Source: a virus. Taken from it: a DNA stretch of 57,857 bases. The stretch is from positions 1-57,857 of IMG/VR virus record IMGVR_UViG_3300043607_000048. One strand, given 5' to 3'. Under the pieces are notes generated by a model. The model was given only the letters and a program-made list of their open reading frames with translations. It did no database searches and was not told the origin of the DNA. Of this stretch, positions 23,088 through 29,971 are shown one piece after another. Made by a program: the position numbers and the translations under genes. Position 1 is the first letter of the stretch, and the number at the start of each line of letters is the position of its first letter.

Positions 23088-24146
23088 ATGAGAATTGGTG
23101 AGTTTGAAGATTTCTTCCGGCGTGCGCTGGTTAAGAAAAAGCGTGTCCTGACACTCGGCAAGCCCGGCGTCGGGAAAACATTCGTGCGCGAATCAGTGTG
23201 CAAGGCGCTGGGGTACGATTACATCGGGGTGACTGCCCCGTTAATGTCCCCGGTGAAAATCGGCGGCTACCCCCGTGCGCCATTGGTCGAGGGCGGGGAT
23301 GCAACTCATGCGCTGTTTGACGGGATCGCCCGGGCATTCCGCGCAACGAAACCTACCCATCTCCACATTGACGATTTGGGCATGGCGAACGGCGAAACCC
23401 TGAAAGCCATTGTTGACCTTGTGCAGTTTGGCAGGATCGACAATCGCACGCTCCCTGATTGCGTGGTCGTGGGCGCGTCATCAAATGACGTGGGGCACGG
23501 TGCTGACGTGCAGGGCATGATTGAGCCGCTCAAAAGCCGGTGGAATACCATCGTTGAAGTCGAGTGCTTCATTGACGATACGGTTATCTACGGACTGAAC
23601 AAGGGATGGCCAGCGTGTTTGCTCGGCTACCTTCGAAACGACAATGAAGCGCTCCATGATTGGAAACCTTCGAAGTCGATGAAGATTGACGGCGCGTGTC
23701 CCCGGGGATGGGAATACGTTGCGGAATGGATCAATGACGGCTTCGATGATCCTGAGGTTATCGCGGGTTGCGTCGGCAAGGGCCGGGCGACTGCTTATCT
23801 GGCCTACCGGGGTTTGGTCAACCAGTTGCCGGACATTAACGCAATCATGGCCGATCCTGAGGGCGCGCTGGTACCGGAAAAAGCTGACGTCAAATACTTC
23901 GTGGCGATGGCGCTCGCTTCGAAAATCAAATGCGGGACGTTTGGCCCGGCGTTGCGATACCTGAACCGGTTGCCGCAACCGTTCCGGGCATTCTCGGTGC
24001 GGGACGCTATCAAAGCGGAGTCAGCTAAGAGCAAGGCCGGTACTCTCCCGGACAACTATAAGCCGATCCACTTTGACCGTGACTATGTGGCATGGAGCTG
24101 CACAAAGGACGGTCAGGAGGTTGTCAGCGCTGCCAGCACCAAATGA
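23088..24146 (+). CDS. MoxR-type AAA+ ATPase
   Basis: This 352-residue protein has Walker A GKPGVGKT (24-31), Walker B HLHIDDLG (about 93-98), a sensor-1-like VVGASSND, and an arginine-finger candidate in SRW. The arrangement and the small alpha-helical lid match MoxR-family AAA+ chaperones. These ATPases work with VWA-domain partners to remodel or activate proteins. Such a partner is encoded two genes downstream (24698), and a DUF3150-like gene follows. The gene starts a cluster with the conserved leader element and is coupled to the next gene by ATGA. Confidence 0.82.
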   Translation: MRIGEFEDFFRRALVKKKRVLTLGKPGVGKTFVRESVCKALGYDYIGVTAPLMSPVKIGGYPRAPLVEGGDATHALFDGIARAFRATKPTHLHIDDLGMANGETLKAIVDLVQFGRIDNRTLPDCVVVGASSNDVGHGADVQGMIEPLKSRWNTIVEVECFIDDTVIYGLNKGWPACLLGYLRNDNEALHDWKPSKSMKIDGACPRGWEYVAEWINDGFDDPEVIAGCVGKGRATAYLAYRGLVNQLPDINAIMADPEGALVPEKADVKYFVAMALASKIKCGTFGPALRYLNRLPQPFRAFSVRDAIKAESAKSKAGTLPDNYKPIHFDRDYVAWSCTKDGQEVVSAASTK

Positions 24147-24376
24147 AACCGCTAACGGAATCGGAGATACGGCAATGCCGGTACTGGTCTGCGCTGGTCC
24201 GGTCAGCTATGCAACTCGGGTTAGTTGATAAGTTTTGCCGATCCCGGGTGTTCGTTGACTGGTCAATGAGCGAAACCGGTTGGCGGGTCGTGAGAGCGCT
24301 AGGCGCTAGTGATCCCGCATTGCTAAAGGCGTTGTCCGAAGTGAGAGCGGCATTTCCCGTTTCTAAAAAGTGGTGA
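24143..24376 (+). CDS. Small protein between MoxR and VWA genes
   Basis: This 77-residue protein starts at ATG 24143 (ATGA overlap). It is helical and basic (ESEIRQCRYWSALVRSAMQL). No known family. Its tight linkage to the AAA+ gene suggests an accessory or adaptor, which is inference. Confidence 0.58.
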   Translation: MKPLTESEIRQCRYWSALVRSAMQLGLVDKFCRSRVFVDWSMSETGWRVVRALGASDPALLKALSEVRAAFPVSKKW

Positions 24377-24462
24377 GCTAGAGCGTGGTTGCCCGGTGTC
24401 GTTTGCCGGGCAATCCCTCTCTGTTCACAATGACGTGAGCGGATTACTGAAAGGAAATTATT
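24377..24462 (+). promoter_or_regulatory. Spacer cassette: GAGCGTGG-hairpin-TCCCTCTC plus ACTGAAAGGAAA
   Basis: TTGCCCGG/CCGGGCAA forms an 8-base-pair perfect hairpin. It is flanked by the same GAGCGTGG and TCCCTCTC words as the spacer at 22394. The leader element is at 24446-24457 and the ATG at 24463. Confidence 0.58.
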
Positions 24463-24696
24463 ATGGAGCAATGGCAAATTGCTTGGGATAACGGTCACGC
24501 TTCCGGCGTGTTCCCGGTTATCTTCAAAACCAAAACAGAAGCCAGCAAGTACGGCGCGAATTGGAAGCGTGACATGGTGGCTTTAGAAGCTGATCCGAAA
24601 GAGCGAGCTGAGGCCCGGCGCGCTTACCAGTGGGAAGTGATCCCGTGGACGGTTCACCCATCGGGCCGGGCGGGTAACTCTCAATGGGGATACTGA
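24463..24696 (+). CDS. Small protein, unknown
   Basis: This 77-residue protein starts at ATG after the leader element. A strand-rich start (MEQWQIAWDNGHASGVFPVI) is followed by a helix (EASKYGANWKRDMVALEADP). It ends 1 base before the VWA gene. Confidence 0.58.
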   Translation: MEQWQIAWDNGHASGVFPVIFKTKTEASKYGANWKRDMVALEADPKERAEARRAYQWEVIPWTVHPSGRAGNSQWGY

Positions 24697-24697
24697 C

Positions 24698-25936
24698 ATG
24701 AACGATAAAACTCGAATGAAGCGAATAGAGCGCGCTCAAATGCGGGTGCTGTTCACGGTGCCGTTTTTCGCGCCGGGAGTGGTCAAGCTGCCGGTGGAGT
24801 TTGACGACAAGGTTGAGACGGCTTGCACCAATGGGGAGCGAATCCTTTTCTCTCCAGCGTTTTGTGACAAGCTCAGTGATCAGGAATTGGTGACCGTCCT
24901 GTGTCATGAGGTTTGCCATTGCATGTTTGGACATCTCTGGCGCGCTCCCGATCCCTGCAATTGGGACGTCTGGAATCAGGCAACCGATCACGCGGTCAAC
25001 CTGATGCTGAAAGAATTCAGCGCTGGGGTGATGGCAAAGGGTCTGGCCGATCCGTTCCCGTTCCCGCAACCGGAGTCGAATTACTGCATAGACCCTCAGT
25101 TCAAGGGCGTGGCCGAAGAAGCCATATACACCCGGCTTAACGTCCAGAAGCCCCCGGGCGGGTCTGGCGGGGGTCAAGGGCAGGCCGGGAGTGGAAAAGC
25201 CTCTCCTAGTGGCAATCCCGGCACGGGCCAAGGGCAGGGAAAGCCATTTGGTCAGATTGAAAAGCCCGCAAACCCGGGTCAACCGGGCGCAACCCAGTCA
25301 ACCAGCAAGCAGTTGCAGAATGATTGGACGGCTACCCTGCTCCAGTCGGCAAAGCTGGCGGCGGGTCAGGGTGATTTGCCCGGCTCCCTTCAACGTCTTG
25401 TTCAGGATATTGTGAATCCCAAAATTGATTGGGTGCAGGTGCTTCGGTCGTGGTTGCGGGAGCAATGCGCCGATGACTGGAATTGGCAAGCGCCAGCGCT
25501 GGAGCTGGAAGGCAGCGGGTTCATCATGCCGTCCCTCAAATCTGAGAAGATGGGGCCGGTCGTGTTTGGGTCAGATTGGTCGGGATCGACGTTCGGGGAG
25601 TTGGTCACCAAATTCCATGCGGAAAAAGTGAACTGTCTGAACGATATGCGGCCAAGCAAGCTCATAGACATCGGCTTTGATACCCGAGTCGTTTGGGAAA
25701 AGGAATATACGCCCGGTGACGTGATTGACAGTCACGTTGCCGGGGGCGGCGGTACGTCGTTTGTGGACGTGCTGAGGCGGTGCTCGGAATTGATTCCGGC
25801 ACCTAAGTGCGTGGTGATCCTCACTGATCTGATGGGTGAATTTCCGAAAGAAGCTCCCCCGTTCCCGGTCGTGTGGGTTGTCTACGGTGGTTTGGACAAC
25901 GCCCCTTTTGGGCAAGTGATTAACGCCGATGAGTGA
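24698..25936 (+). CDS. VWA-like protein with N-terminal metallopeptidase domain (DUF2201 type)
   Basis: This 412-residue protein has a zinc-peptidase HExxH motif (H70-E-V-C-H74, in VLCHEVCHCMFGH). WNQATDHAVN about 20 residues later supplies the further conserved Asp. A Gly/Pro/Gln-rich linker (about 150-205) separates this from a C-terminal VWA-like domain. That domain has MIDAS-type DWSGS, GGGGTSF and ILTDLMGEF. The organisation matches the DUF2201 metallopeptidase/VWA pairing known as a partner of MoxR ATPases. The AAA+ protein probably drives conformational change in this protein. Substrate unknown. Confidence 0.8.
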   Translation: MNDKTRMKRIERAQMRVLFTVPFFAPGVVKLPVEFDDKVETACTNGERILFSPAFCDKLSDQELVTVLCHEVCHCMFGHLWRAPDPCNWDVWNQATDHAVNLMLKEFSAGVMAKGLADPFPFPQPESNYCIDPQFKGVAEEAIYTRLNVQKPPGGSGGGQGQAGSGKASPSGNPGTGQGQGKPFGQIEKPANPGQPGATQSTSKQLQNDWTATLLQSAKLAAGQGDLPGSLQRLVQDIVNPKIDWVQVLRSWLREQCADDWNWQAPALELEGSGFIMPSLKSEKMGPVVFGSDWSGSTFGELVTKFHAEKVNCLNDMRPSKLIDIGFDTRVVWEKEYTPGDVIDSHVAGGGGTSFVDVLRRCSELIPAPKCVVILTDLMGEFPKEAPPFPVVWVVYGGLDNAPFGQVINADE

Positions 25937-26111
25937 AGCATCACCAAAAGGTAAAGGTATGCAGCATAGACTATGCTGGGCGCGCAACGTGGTGAAGAAG
26001 TTTGAAAGTGAACACTGGGAAACGTGGGATGAGGCGCGCCGGGCAGTTGCCCGAGAACGTTACGAGCGAGCTGTCGCGCTGATCCTGTACGACAAGCTGA
26101 AAAACTCTTAA
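25929..26111 (+). CDS. Small basic protein, unknown
   Basis: This 60-residue protein has an ATG at 25929 overlapping the VWA gene end by 8 bases; an ATG at 25959 is an alternative. Its helical body is Trp- and Arg-rich (KFESEHWETWDEARRAVARE). No family is recognised. Confidence 0.52.
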   Translation: MSEASPKGKGMQHRLCWARNVVKKFESEHWETWDEARRAVARERYERAVALILYDKLKNS

Positions 26112-26229
26112 CTCATTCAACCGCTAGGTGGTTCGGGTCAGTCGGTGACGGCTTTCCTTGCGGCATCATATAGCGGTTGACTGAGCCGGTCAGGAATTAA
26201 CCTGAACGGAATTACTGAAAGGAAAATAA
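26112..26229 (+). promoter_or_regulatory. Spacer with long stem and leader element
   Basis: TCAACCGCTA (26117-26126) and TAGCGGTTGA (26171-26180) are perfect 10-base complements. A smaller TCAGG/CCTGA hairpin follows. The leader element is at 26214-26225, just before GTG 26230. Confidence 0.55.
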
Positions 26230-27099
26230 GTGAATAGTTACAAGTTAAGTGAGAGAGCGGTACTGATGCAACTGAGCGCCGGGATGCCGGGCAAGCATCG
26301 TAAGGATCGGCAGTTGTCCGATCAGGTGAAGTCTGACAAAAACCTTGGTTCCCATTCCGGGTCGTGGATCAAAAACAAGTATCCTGAGTCAGCGCTGGAG
26401 CCGATTGAGAAGCTGGTAACGGCTGCGCGTGCGTATCACGGTGCGGTCACTCTGCCGTACGCGAACGGGATCGGGATTCTACCGGCTGCGCTGATTGCGG
26501 AGTACGGTGAGAAGATGCGGGAATTCGCCGGGCGGTTTGAAAACCTGCGCGATTCTCACTTCCGGGCGAAATACCCGGAGTTCATTGAGTGGGCGAAGAA
26601 GGAGCATAACGGCACGTTCGATGCCAGCGATTATCCGGAGGTCGATGAGGTTTGCAAAGCGTTCTACTTTCGGACTGAGCCGGTGCCGGTACCCGATGCC
26701 GCGCACTTCGAAACAACCGTCAAGAGCTTGCTCGGTGTCGATGCTGATAGCGTCAACATGCGCGTGCAGGATGCGATGGAAGAAGCTCAGAAAGAGCTGA
26801 TGCGCCGATTGATTGAGCCGGTCAAAGCAATGGCGGTGAAGCTGGCAGAGCAACCGAAAGAGGGAAAAGACTCCCCGGTGTTTCGTGATTCGCTGATCGG
26901 CAACGTGAAAGAGATTGCCCGGCTTGCGCCGAAGCTGAACATTGCCGGTGATCCCGCGATTGACAGCTTTGTGAAAGAGATGTCAGCGCTGATCAGCTAT
27001 GACGCTGATGCGCTCCGCAAGTCTCCTAACGCGCGGGAAAAGGCGGCGGAAGATGCCCGGGTGATTCTGGCGAAACTGGAAGGATACAAAGGATTCTGA
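26230..27099 (+). CDS. DUF3150-like protein of the MoxR/VWA locus
   Basis: This 289-residue protein has a GTG start. It is largely helical. The N-terminal block (RAVLMQLSAGMPGKHRKDRQ, then LSDQVKSDKNLG) and the 'AYHGAVTLPYANGIGILPAA' segment match my memory of DUF3150 proteins, encoded next to MoxR ATPases in phages. No catalytic motif is visible. It is probably the substrate or adaptor of the AAA+/VWA pair. Confidence in the family name is moderate; confidence that it belongs to this locus is higher. Confidence 0.62.
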   Translation: MNSYKLSERAVLMQLSAGMPGKHRKDRQLSDQVKSDKNLGSHSGSWIKNKYPESALEPIEKLVTAARAYHGAVTLPYANGIGILPAALIAEYGEKMREFAGRFENLRDSHFRAKYPEFIEWAKKEHNGTFDASDYPEVDEVCKAFYFRTEPVPVPDAAHFETTVKSLLGVDADSVNMRVQDAMEEAQKELMRRLIEPVKAMAVKLAEQPKEGKDSPVFRDSLIGNVKEIARLAPKLNIAGDPAIDSFVKEMSALISYDADALRKSPNAREKAAEDARVILAKLEGYKGF

Positions 27100-27189
27100 A
27101 CATTTGGGGGCCGGGGGTAGGGAGTCGGAAACGGCTCGGAGTAACTCCTAAGACGTAAACGTGACTATCACGGTCCCTTTTTAAATTTT
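27100..27189 (+). promoter_or_regulatory. Spacer with GNRA-type hairpin and weak terminator-like hairpin
   Basis: AGTCG-GAAA-CGGCT (27123-27136) can form a 5-base-pair stem with a GNRA tetraloop. It is one of several copies in the window. CGTGA-CTA-TCACG with CCCTTTTT downstream resembles a weak terminator. The usual leader element is absent here. Confidence 0.4.
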
Positions 27190-27450
27190 ATGGACACAAA
27201 CGAAAATCAACCAAGCCAGCATCAGGCCAACAAGGTGCTGCGCGTGTTCAAAGGTGAGCGCATGAAATACACGATGCGGCTTCACAAGCTTGACGGTACG
27301 ATCGTGGAATTTCAGTGTAACGAGATGCCCAAGGTGGAGTGGAACGATTCCCTTCGTCGGCCATTTCTTTCAAATCGGGACTGGTCCGGGCACCCCATTA
27401 CGGAATGGGAGCCGGGCATGATCCTGCTCGGTGAAGAAAATCCGAAGTGA
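27190..27450 (+). CDS. Small protein, unknown
   Basis: This 86-residue protein starts at ATG 27190. A polar N-terminus precedes a strand-rich segment (MRLHKLDGTIVEFQCNEMPK). It ends PGMILLGEENPK. No family is recognised. Confidence 0.55.
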   Translation: MDTNENQPSQHQANKVLRVFKGERMKYTMRLHKLDGTIVEFQCNEMPKVEWNDSLRRPFLSNRDWSGHPITEWEPGMILLGEENPK

Positions 27451-27673
27451 CCTTTTGTGTGTTTGGTGGTGGTGCCTGAAGTCGGAAACGGCTCGGGTCA
27501 CGTTGGCGAGTACGCCGATGAAAACCAAACATACTCCTCATTCTTATGCCCGGGTGCTTCTAGTCGGCAACGGCTGGGGCCAATCTAAGATTGTTCCGCA
27601 TCGCGGCTCTACGCGGGCATAAGACTGAGCCTGCCAGCATGAAGCTGGCGGGTTAACTGAAAGGAAACGTTAG
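27451..27673 (+). promoter_or_regulatory. Untranslated spacer with two GNRA hairpins, a 9-bp hairpin and the leader element
   Basis: AGTCG-GAAA-CGGCT (27480-27493) and AGTCG-GCAA-CGGCT (27562-27575) repeat the hairpin seen at 27123. CCTGCCAGC/GCTGGCGGG (27630-27638 with 27644-27652) is a further hairpin. The leader element is at 27656-27667 before ATG 27674. A weak 34-codon ORF from about 27520 (MKTKHTPHSYARV...) is not convincing. Confidence 0.48.
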
Positions 27674-27907
27674 ATGAATACGATAGATGAAGCCTTTGTA
27701 AAAAAGGTAGAGGCCGCGCACTTCCGCACGGTCCACGATACGGGCGCAAATGAGAATGCGCTTTTGATCTGGAACATTGTCCGGGAACACGTGGGCTTGC
27801 CTTGGCTTAAAAAGTCGGACCTGCCGGTGTACTGCGAGACGCATGACACTTACCATTTGTTCCGGGACGGCTACGGCTGCAAACCTAGAACGGAGAGTGT
27901 CCAATGA
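27674..27907 (+). CDS. Small protein, unknown
   Basis: This 77-residue protein starts at ATG after the leader element, with ATGA at the stop. Its helical first half and C-terminal His/Cys (YCETHDTYHLFRDGYGC) could bind a metal. No family is recognised. Confidence 0.58.
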   Translation: MNTIDEAFVKKVEAAHFRTVHDTGANENALLIWNIVREHVGLPWLKKSDLPVYCETHDTYHLFRDGYGCKPRTESVQ

Positions 27908-28125
27908 ATCCGAAAAATGATCCGTTGGTAAAATCTCTCCGCAAGACGTATAGGGAGAGCGCCGTGGGGCAAATCGAAACCCTGATAAAAGAGGAGCGCC
28001 GGTGGAAATCGAAAGAGACGCTGGCCAGCAACAAGCTGCGAGCGGTTCGGGATAAGATTGCCCGGGCGGCGGTCGTGCTGGCCAAGGGTGCCGATGCCCG
28101 GGGCGAAAGGGGGCAAATCCTGTGA
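27904..28125 (+). CDS. Small basic helical protein
   Basis: This 73-residue protein has an ATGA start and GTGA end. It is Lys/Arg-rich with a long helix (LIKEERRWKSKETLASNKLR, then AVRDKIARAAVVLA). Possibly coiled-coil or nucleic-acid-binding; unrecognised. Confidence 0.58.
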   Translation: MNPKNDPLVKSLRKTYRESAVGQIETLIKEERRWKSKETLASNKLRAVRDKIARAAVVLAKGADARGERGQIL

Positions 28126-28421
28126 AAGAGCTTACTGAAATTGAAAAAGCCGCGATGCGGTTGCAGTCTGATTTTCAGGTCAAGATTGCGGAGCGTGCGG
28201 AGCGCGATATTAAAGGCTGGAAGAAACGCGTTACGCGAATGTCGTTCATCATGGACCTTTGCAGCGTGCCGGATTTGGATTTGCCCGCTCTGCTTGCTGC
28301 GCCAGCATTCGATTTCGCGCATGATGTGTGCGGTATCGTTCGGCACATGGATCGCGGTCATTATCCCGGAACACTAACGGACTGCTTTGTTCCTCGGTTT
28401 TCACGCGGGGGTGAGAAGTGA
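28122..28421 (+). CDS. Small helical protein, unknown
   Basis: This 99-residue protein has a GTG start (GTGA). A charged helix (AERAERDIKGWKKRVTRM) is followed by LPALLAAPAFDFAHDVCGIV, which reads like a small helical bundle. No family is recognised. Confidence 0.58.
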   Translation: MKELTEIEKAAMRLQSDFQVKIAERAERDIKGWKKRVTRMSFIMDLCSVPDLDLPALLAAPAFDFAHDVCGIVRHMDRGHYPGTLTDCFVPRFSRGGEK

Positions 28422-28762
28422 GCCAATCATTCAACTGCCATTGCCCGGAGCGGCAGAAGCCGATTGAACGGCGCAACTGGGGCGTGAGTCAGCGTTACTC
28501 CCGGTGCTCCGCGTTTGACGGCTATCAAACAAAGTCCAGCGATTGGTCGTGCATCGTGTGTCTGTCGTGCAACATGACGGGCCGCACCAAAGCCGCGTAC
28601 GTGTCCCACCTGCCAGACCTGAGGCTTGGTGAGGGCGCGCAATGGGAATACGCCACACCGCAACCGCTCAGAGCGCCAACGCCGGAACAAGCCTGCTCGT
28701 TCTGCAAGCTGCCGTCACACCGCACGGAGAATTGTCCGTACATCCAGCGAGGTCCAAAGTGA
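28418..28762 (+). CDS. CCHC zinc-knuckle protein
   Basis: This 114-residue protein has a GTG start (GTGA). Residues 93-106 are CSFCKLPSHRTENC, exactly the C-x2-C-x4-H-x4-C spacing of a retroviral-nucleocapsid-type zinc knuckle. The N-terminal half has Cys7, 9, 30, 45, 48 and 51 (CIVCLSC), probably a second zinc site. CCHC knuckles bind single-stranded nucleic acid. The gene lies a short distance upstream of the recombination genes, so RNA or ssDNA binding is plausible but unproven. Confidence 0.65.
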   Translation: MSQSFNCHCPERQKPIERRNWGVSQRYSRCSAFDGYQTKSSDWSCIVCLSCNMTGRTKAAYVSHLPDLRLGEGAQWEYATPQPLRAPTPEQACSFCKLPSHRTENCPYIQRGPK

Positions 28763-29214
28763 AGCGCGGCAAACATCAATTCGAATTGCCCGCTGCCGGG
28801 ATCGGCTCGGTGTTCAACCTGTCGAGCGAGCGCGGCGATGATCCATTCCGTGTCGAGCGCGAGCGCTGGGAGCAATCTGAGCGTCATCGTGAAGCCCGGG
28901 AGTATGCGGCCAAGATGCAAATGCAACTGGAGCAATGCCCGGGGTTCATTGGTGCCGATGCTCCTGAGAGCGACACCGGGCGCGGGCGCATCGTCATTGA
29001 TCCGGTCCGGGTCACTGAGGCGCACGCGTGGCTCAAGCGCCGGTTTCATACCAGCGAGAACCTTGAACTATCTGACAACGGCTTGTGCATAGAGCTAAAG
29101 CCGCGTGTCCGTAGTAAAAGCGTTTGCGCAAATCGAGGTAAGAGATTACCTGTTAGCTTCGAACGGCCAACTCAGTTTGAGCTGGGCCTGAATACTGAAA
29201 CGGAAATTGTCTGA
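28759..29214 (+). CDS. Hypothetical protein, GTG start
   Basis: This 151-residue protein starts at GTG 28759, overlapping the upstream TGA. A charged helical middle (RERWEQSERHREAREYAAKM) is followed by a strand-rich region ending in a basic Cys-containing tail. No family is recognised. It is the last gene before a terminator-like region. Confidence 0.58.
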   Translation: MKRGKHQFELPAAGIGSVFNLSSERGDDPFRVERERWEQSERHREAREYAAKMQMQLEQCPGFIGADAPESDTGRGRIVIDPVRVTEAHAWLKRRFHTSENLELSDNGLCIELKPRVRSKSVCANRGKRLPVSFERPTQFELGLNTETEIV

Positions 29215-29232
29215 AATATTCTTCTTCTTTTA

Positions 29233-29337
29233 GAGTTGGGACGGTGTTGGATCAGCGCGAGCGGTTCACCGTCTTTTTTGAATCCGGGCCTAATCAGTCA
29301 CCGGCTTCTTTCCTACGGAGTAGCGCCGTCCCAACTT
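29233..29337 (+). terminator. Intrinsic terminator with a competing long-range helix (attenuator-like)
   Basis: GACGGTG (29240-29246) pairs with CACCGTC (29267-29273), followed by six Ts (29274-29279), a normal intrinsic terminator. AGTTGGGACGG (29234-29244) is also perfectly complementary over 11 bases to CCGTCCCAACT (29326-29336). The two helices share bases 29240-29244, so they are mutually exclusive. The ATG at 29358 follows. Confidence 0.62.
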
Positions 29338-29357
29338 TCATTTCTAAAATTTAACTC

Positions 29358-29606
29358 ATGAAAAATTTAGGTAAACAGATTGTAGTTGTGGACAACGGTT
29401 TTGTTCACGTTGGAGATTGCTCTTTGAACGATGGGCTGCTTTGCATTGAAAATGCCAAGAACATTCGGAAATACGGTACGTCACAAGGGCTTGGTCAACT
29501 GGTGGCTGGGCCAATGAAAGAAACGGTTGCTGATGAGATGGGCACTCTCTTGGTTCCATTGGCGCGGGTTGTGTTTTTTCTTCGCGTGGTGGAGGGCTGG
29601 AAATGA
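29358..29606 (+). CDS. Small protein downstream of the attenuator
   Basis: This 82-residue protein starts MKNLGKQIVVVDNGFVHVGD. It is hydrophobic and strand-rich, and ends ARVVFFLRVVEGWK. No family is recognised. Its expression may be controlled by the upstream terminator/antiterminator pair. The stop overlaps the next ATG (ATGA). Confidence 0.55.
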   Translation: MKNLGKQIVVVDNGFVHVGDCSLNDGLLCIENAKNIRKYGTSQGLGQLVAGPMKETVADEMGTLLVPLARVVFFLRVVEGWK

Positions 29607-29971
29607 CTTTTAATTTCGGCGACGGCGACGGCTCCGGCTCCGGCTACGGGCCCGGCTCCGGCTCCGGCTCCGGCTACGGCGACGGCGACGGCTACGGCTA
29701 CGGCGACGGCTACGGCTACGGCTCCGGCTACGGCTCCGGCTCCGGCTCCGGCTACGGCTCCGGCTCCGGCTCCGGCTACGGCTCCGGCTCCGGCTCCGGC
29801 TACGGCTCCGGCTACGGCTCCGGCTACGGCTCCGGCTCTACAATTGCTCGTCACGACTGCGATATTTTAATTAGTCGAATTCTTTTAGCACAGCACATGG
29901 GAACCGCCGCCCTGTGTGGGATGAAAACCAATGGCGGATTATTGAAAGGAAAACGTTTAGCAAAAATATGA
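29603..29971 (+). CDS. Gly-Ser-Tyr-Asp dipeptide-repeat protein
   Basis: This 122-residue protein starts at ATG 29603 (ATGA). After MTFNF come about 37 consecutive G-x dipeptides, x being Ser, Tyr or Asp and once Pro. A 44-residue C-terminal tail includes CDILISRILLAQHM. The low-complexity region resembles silk-like or phase-separating sequences. The tail reads through ATTGAAAGGAAA (29941-29952) and ends in an ATGA shared with the annealing-protein gene. The overlaps on both sides argue that the repeat is translated. Function unknown. Confidence 0.55.
   Translation: MTFNFGDGDGSGSGYGPGSGSGSGYGDGDGYGYGDGYGYGSGYGSGSGSGYGSGSGSGYGSGSGSGYGSGYGSGYGSGSTIARHDCDILISRILLAQHMGTAALCGMKTNGGLLKGKRLAKI
29618..29838 (+). 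repeat. Hexanucleotide tandem repeat GGC(TCC/TAC/GAC)
   Basis: About 37 units of 6 bases, each GGC followed by TCC, TAC or GAC, run without interruption except one GGGCCC at about 29648. All repeats keep the frame of the 29603 gene. Length variation by whole units would not shift the frame. Confidence 0.9.

Noticed and set aside
27431-27622. 63-codon frame in the spacer
   Set aside because: It overlaps the previous gene and covers two repeated hairpins; low-quality composition.
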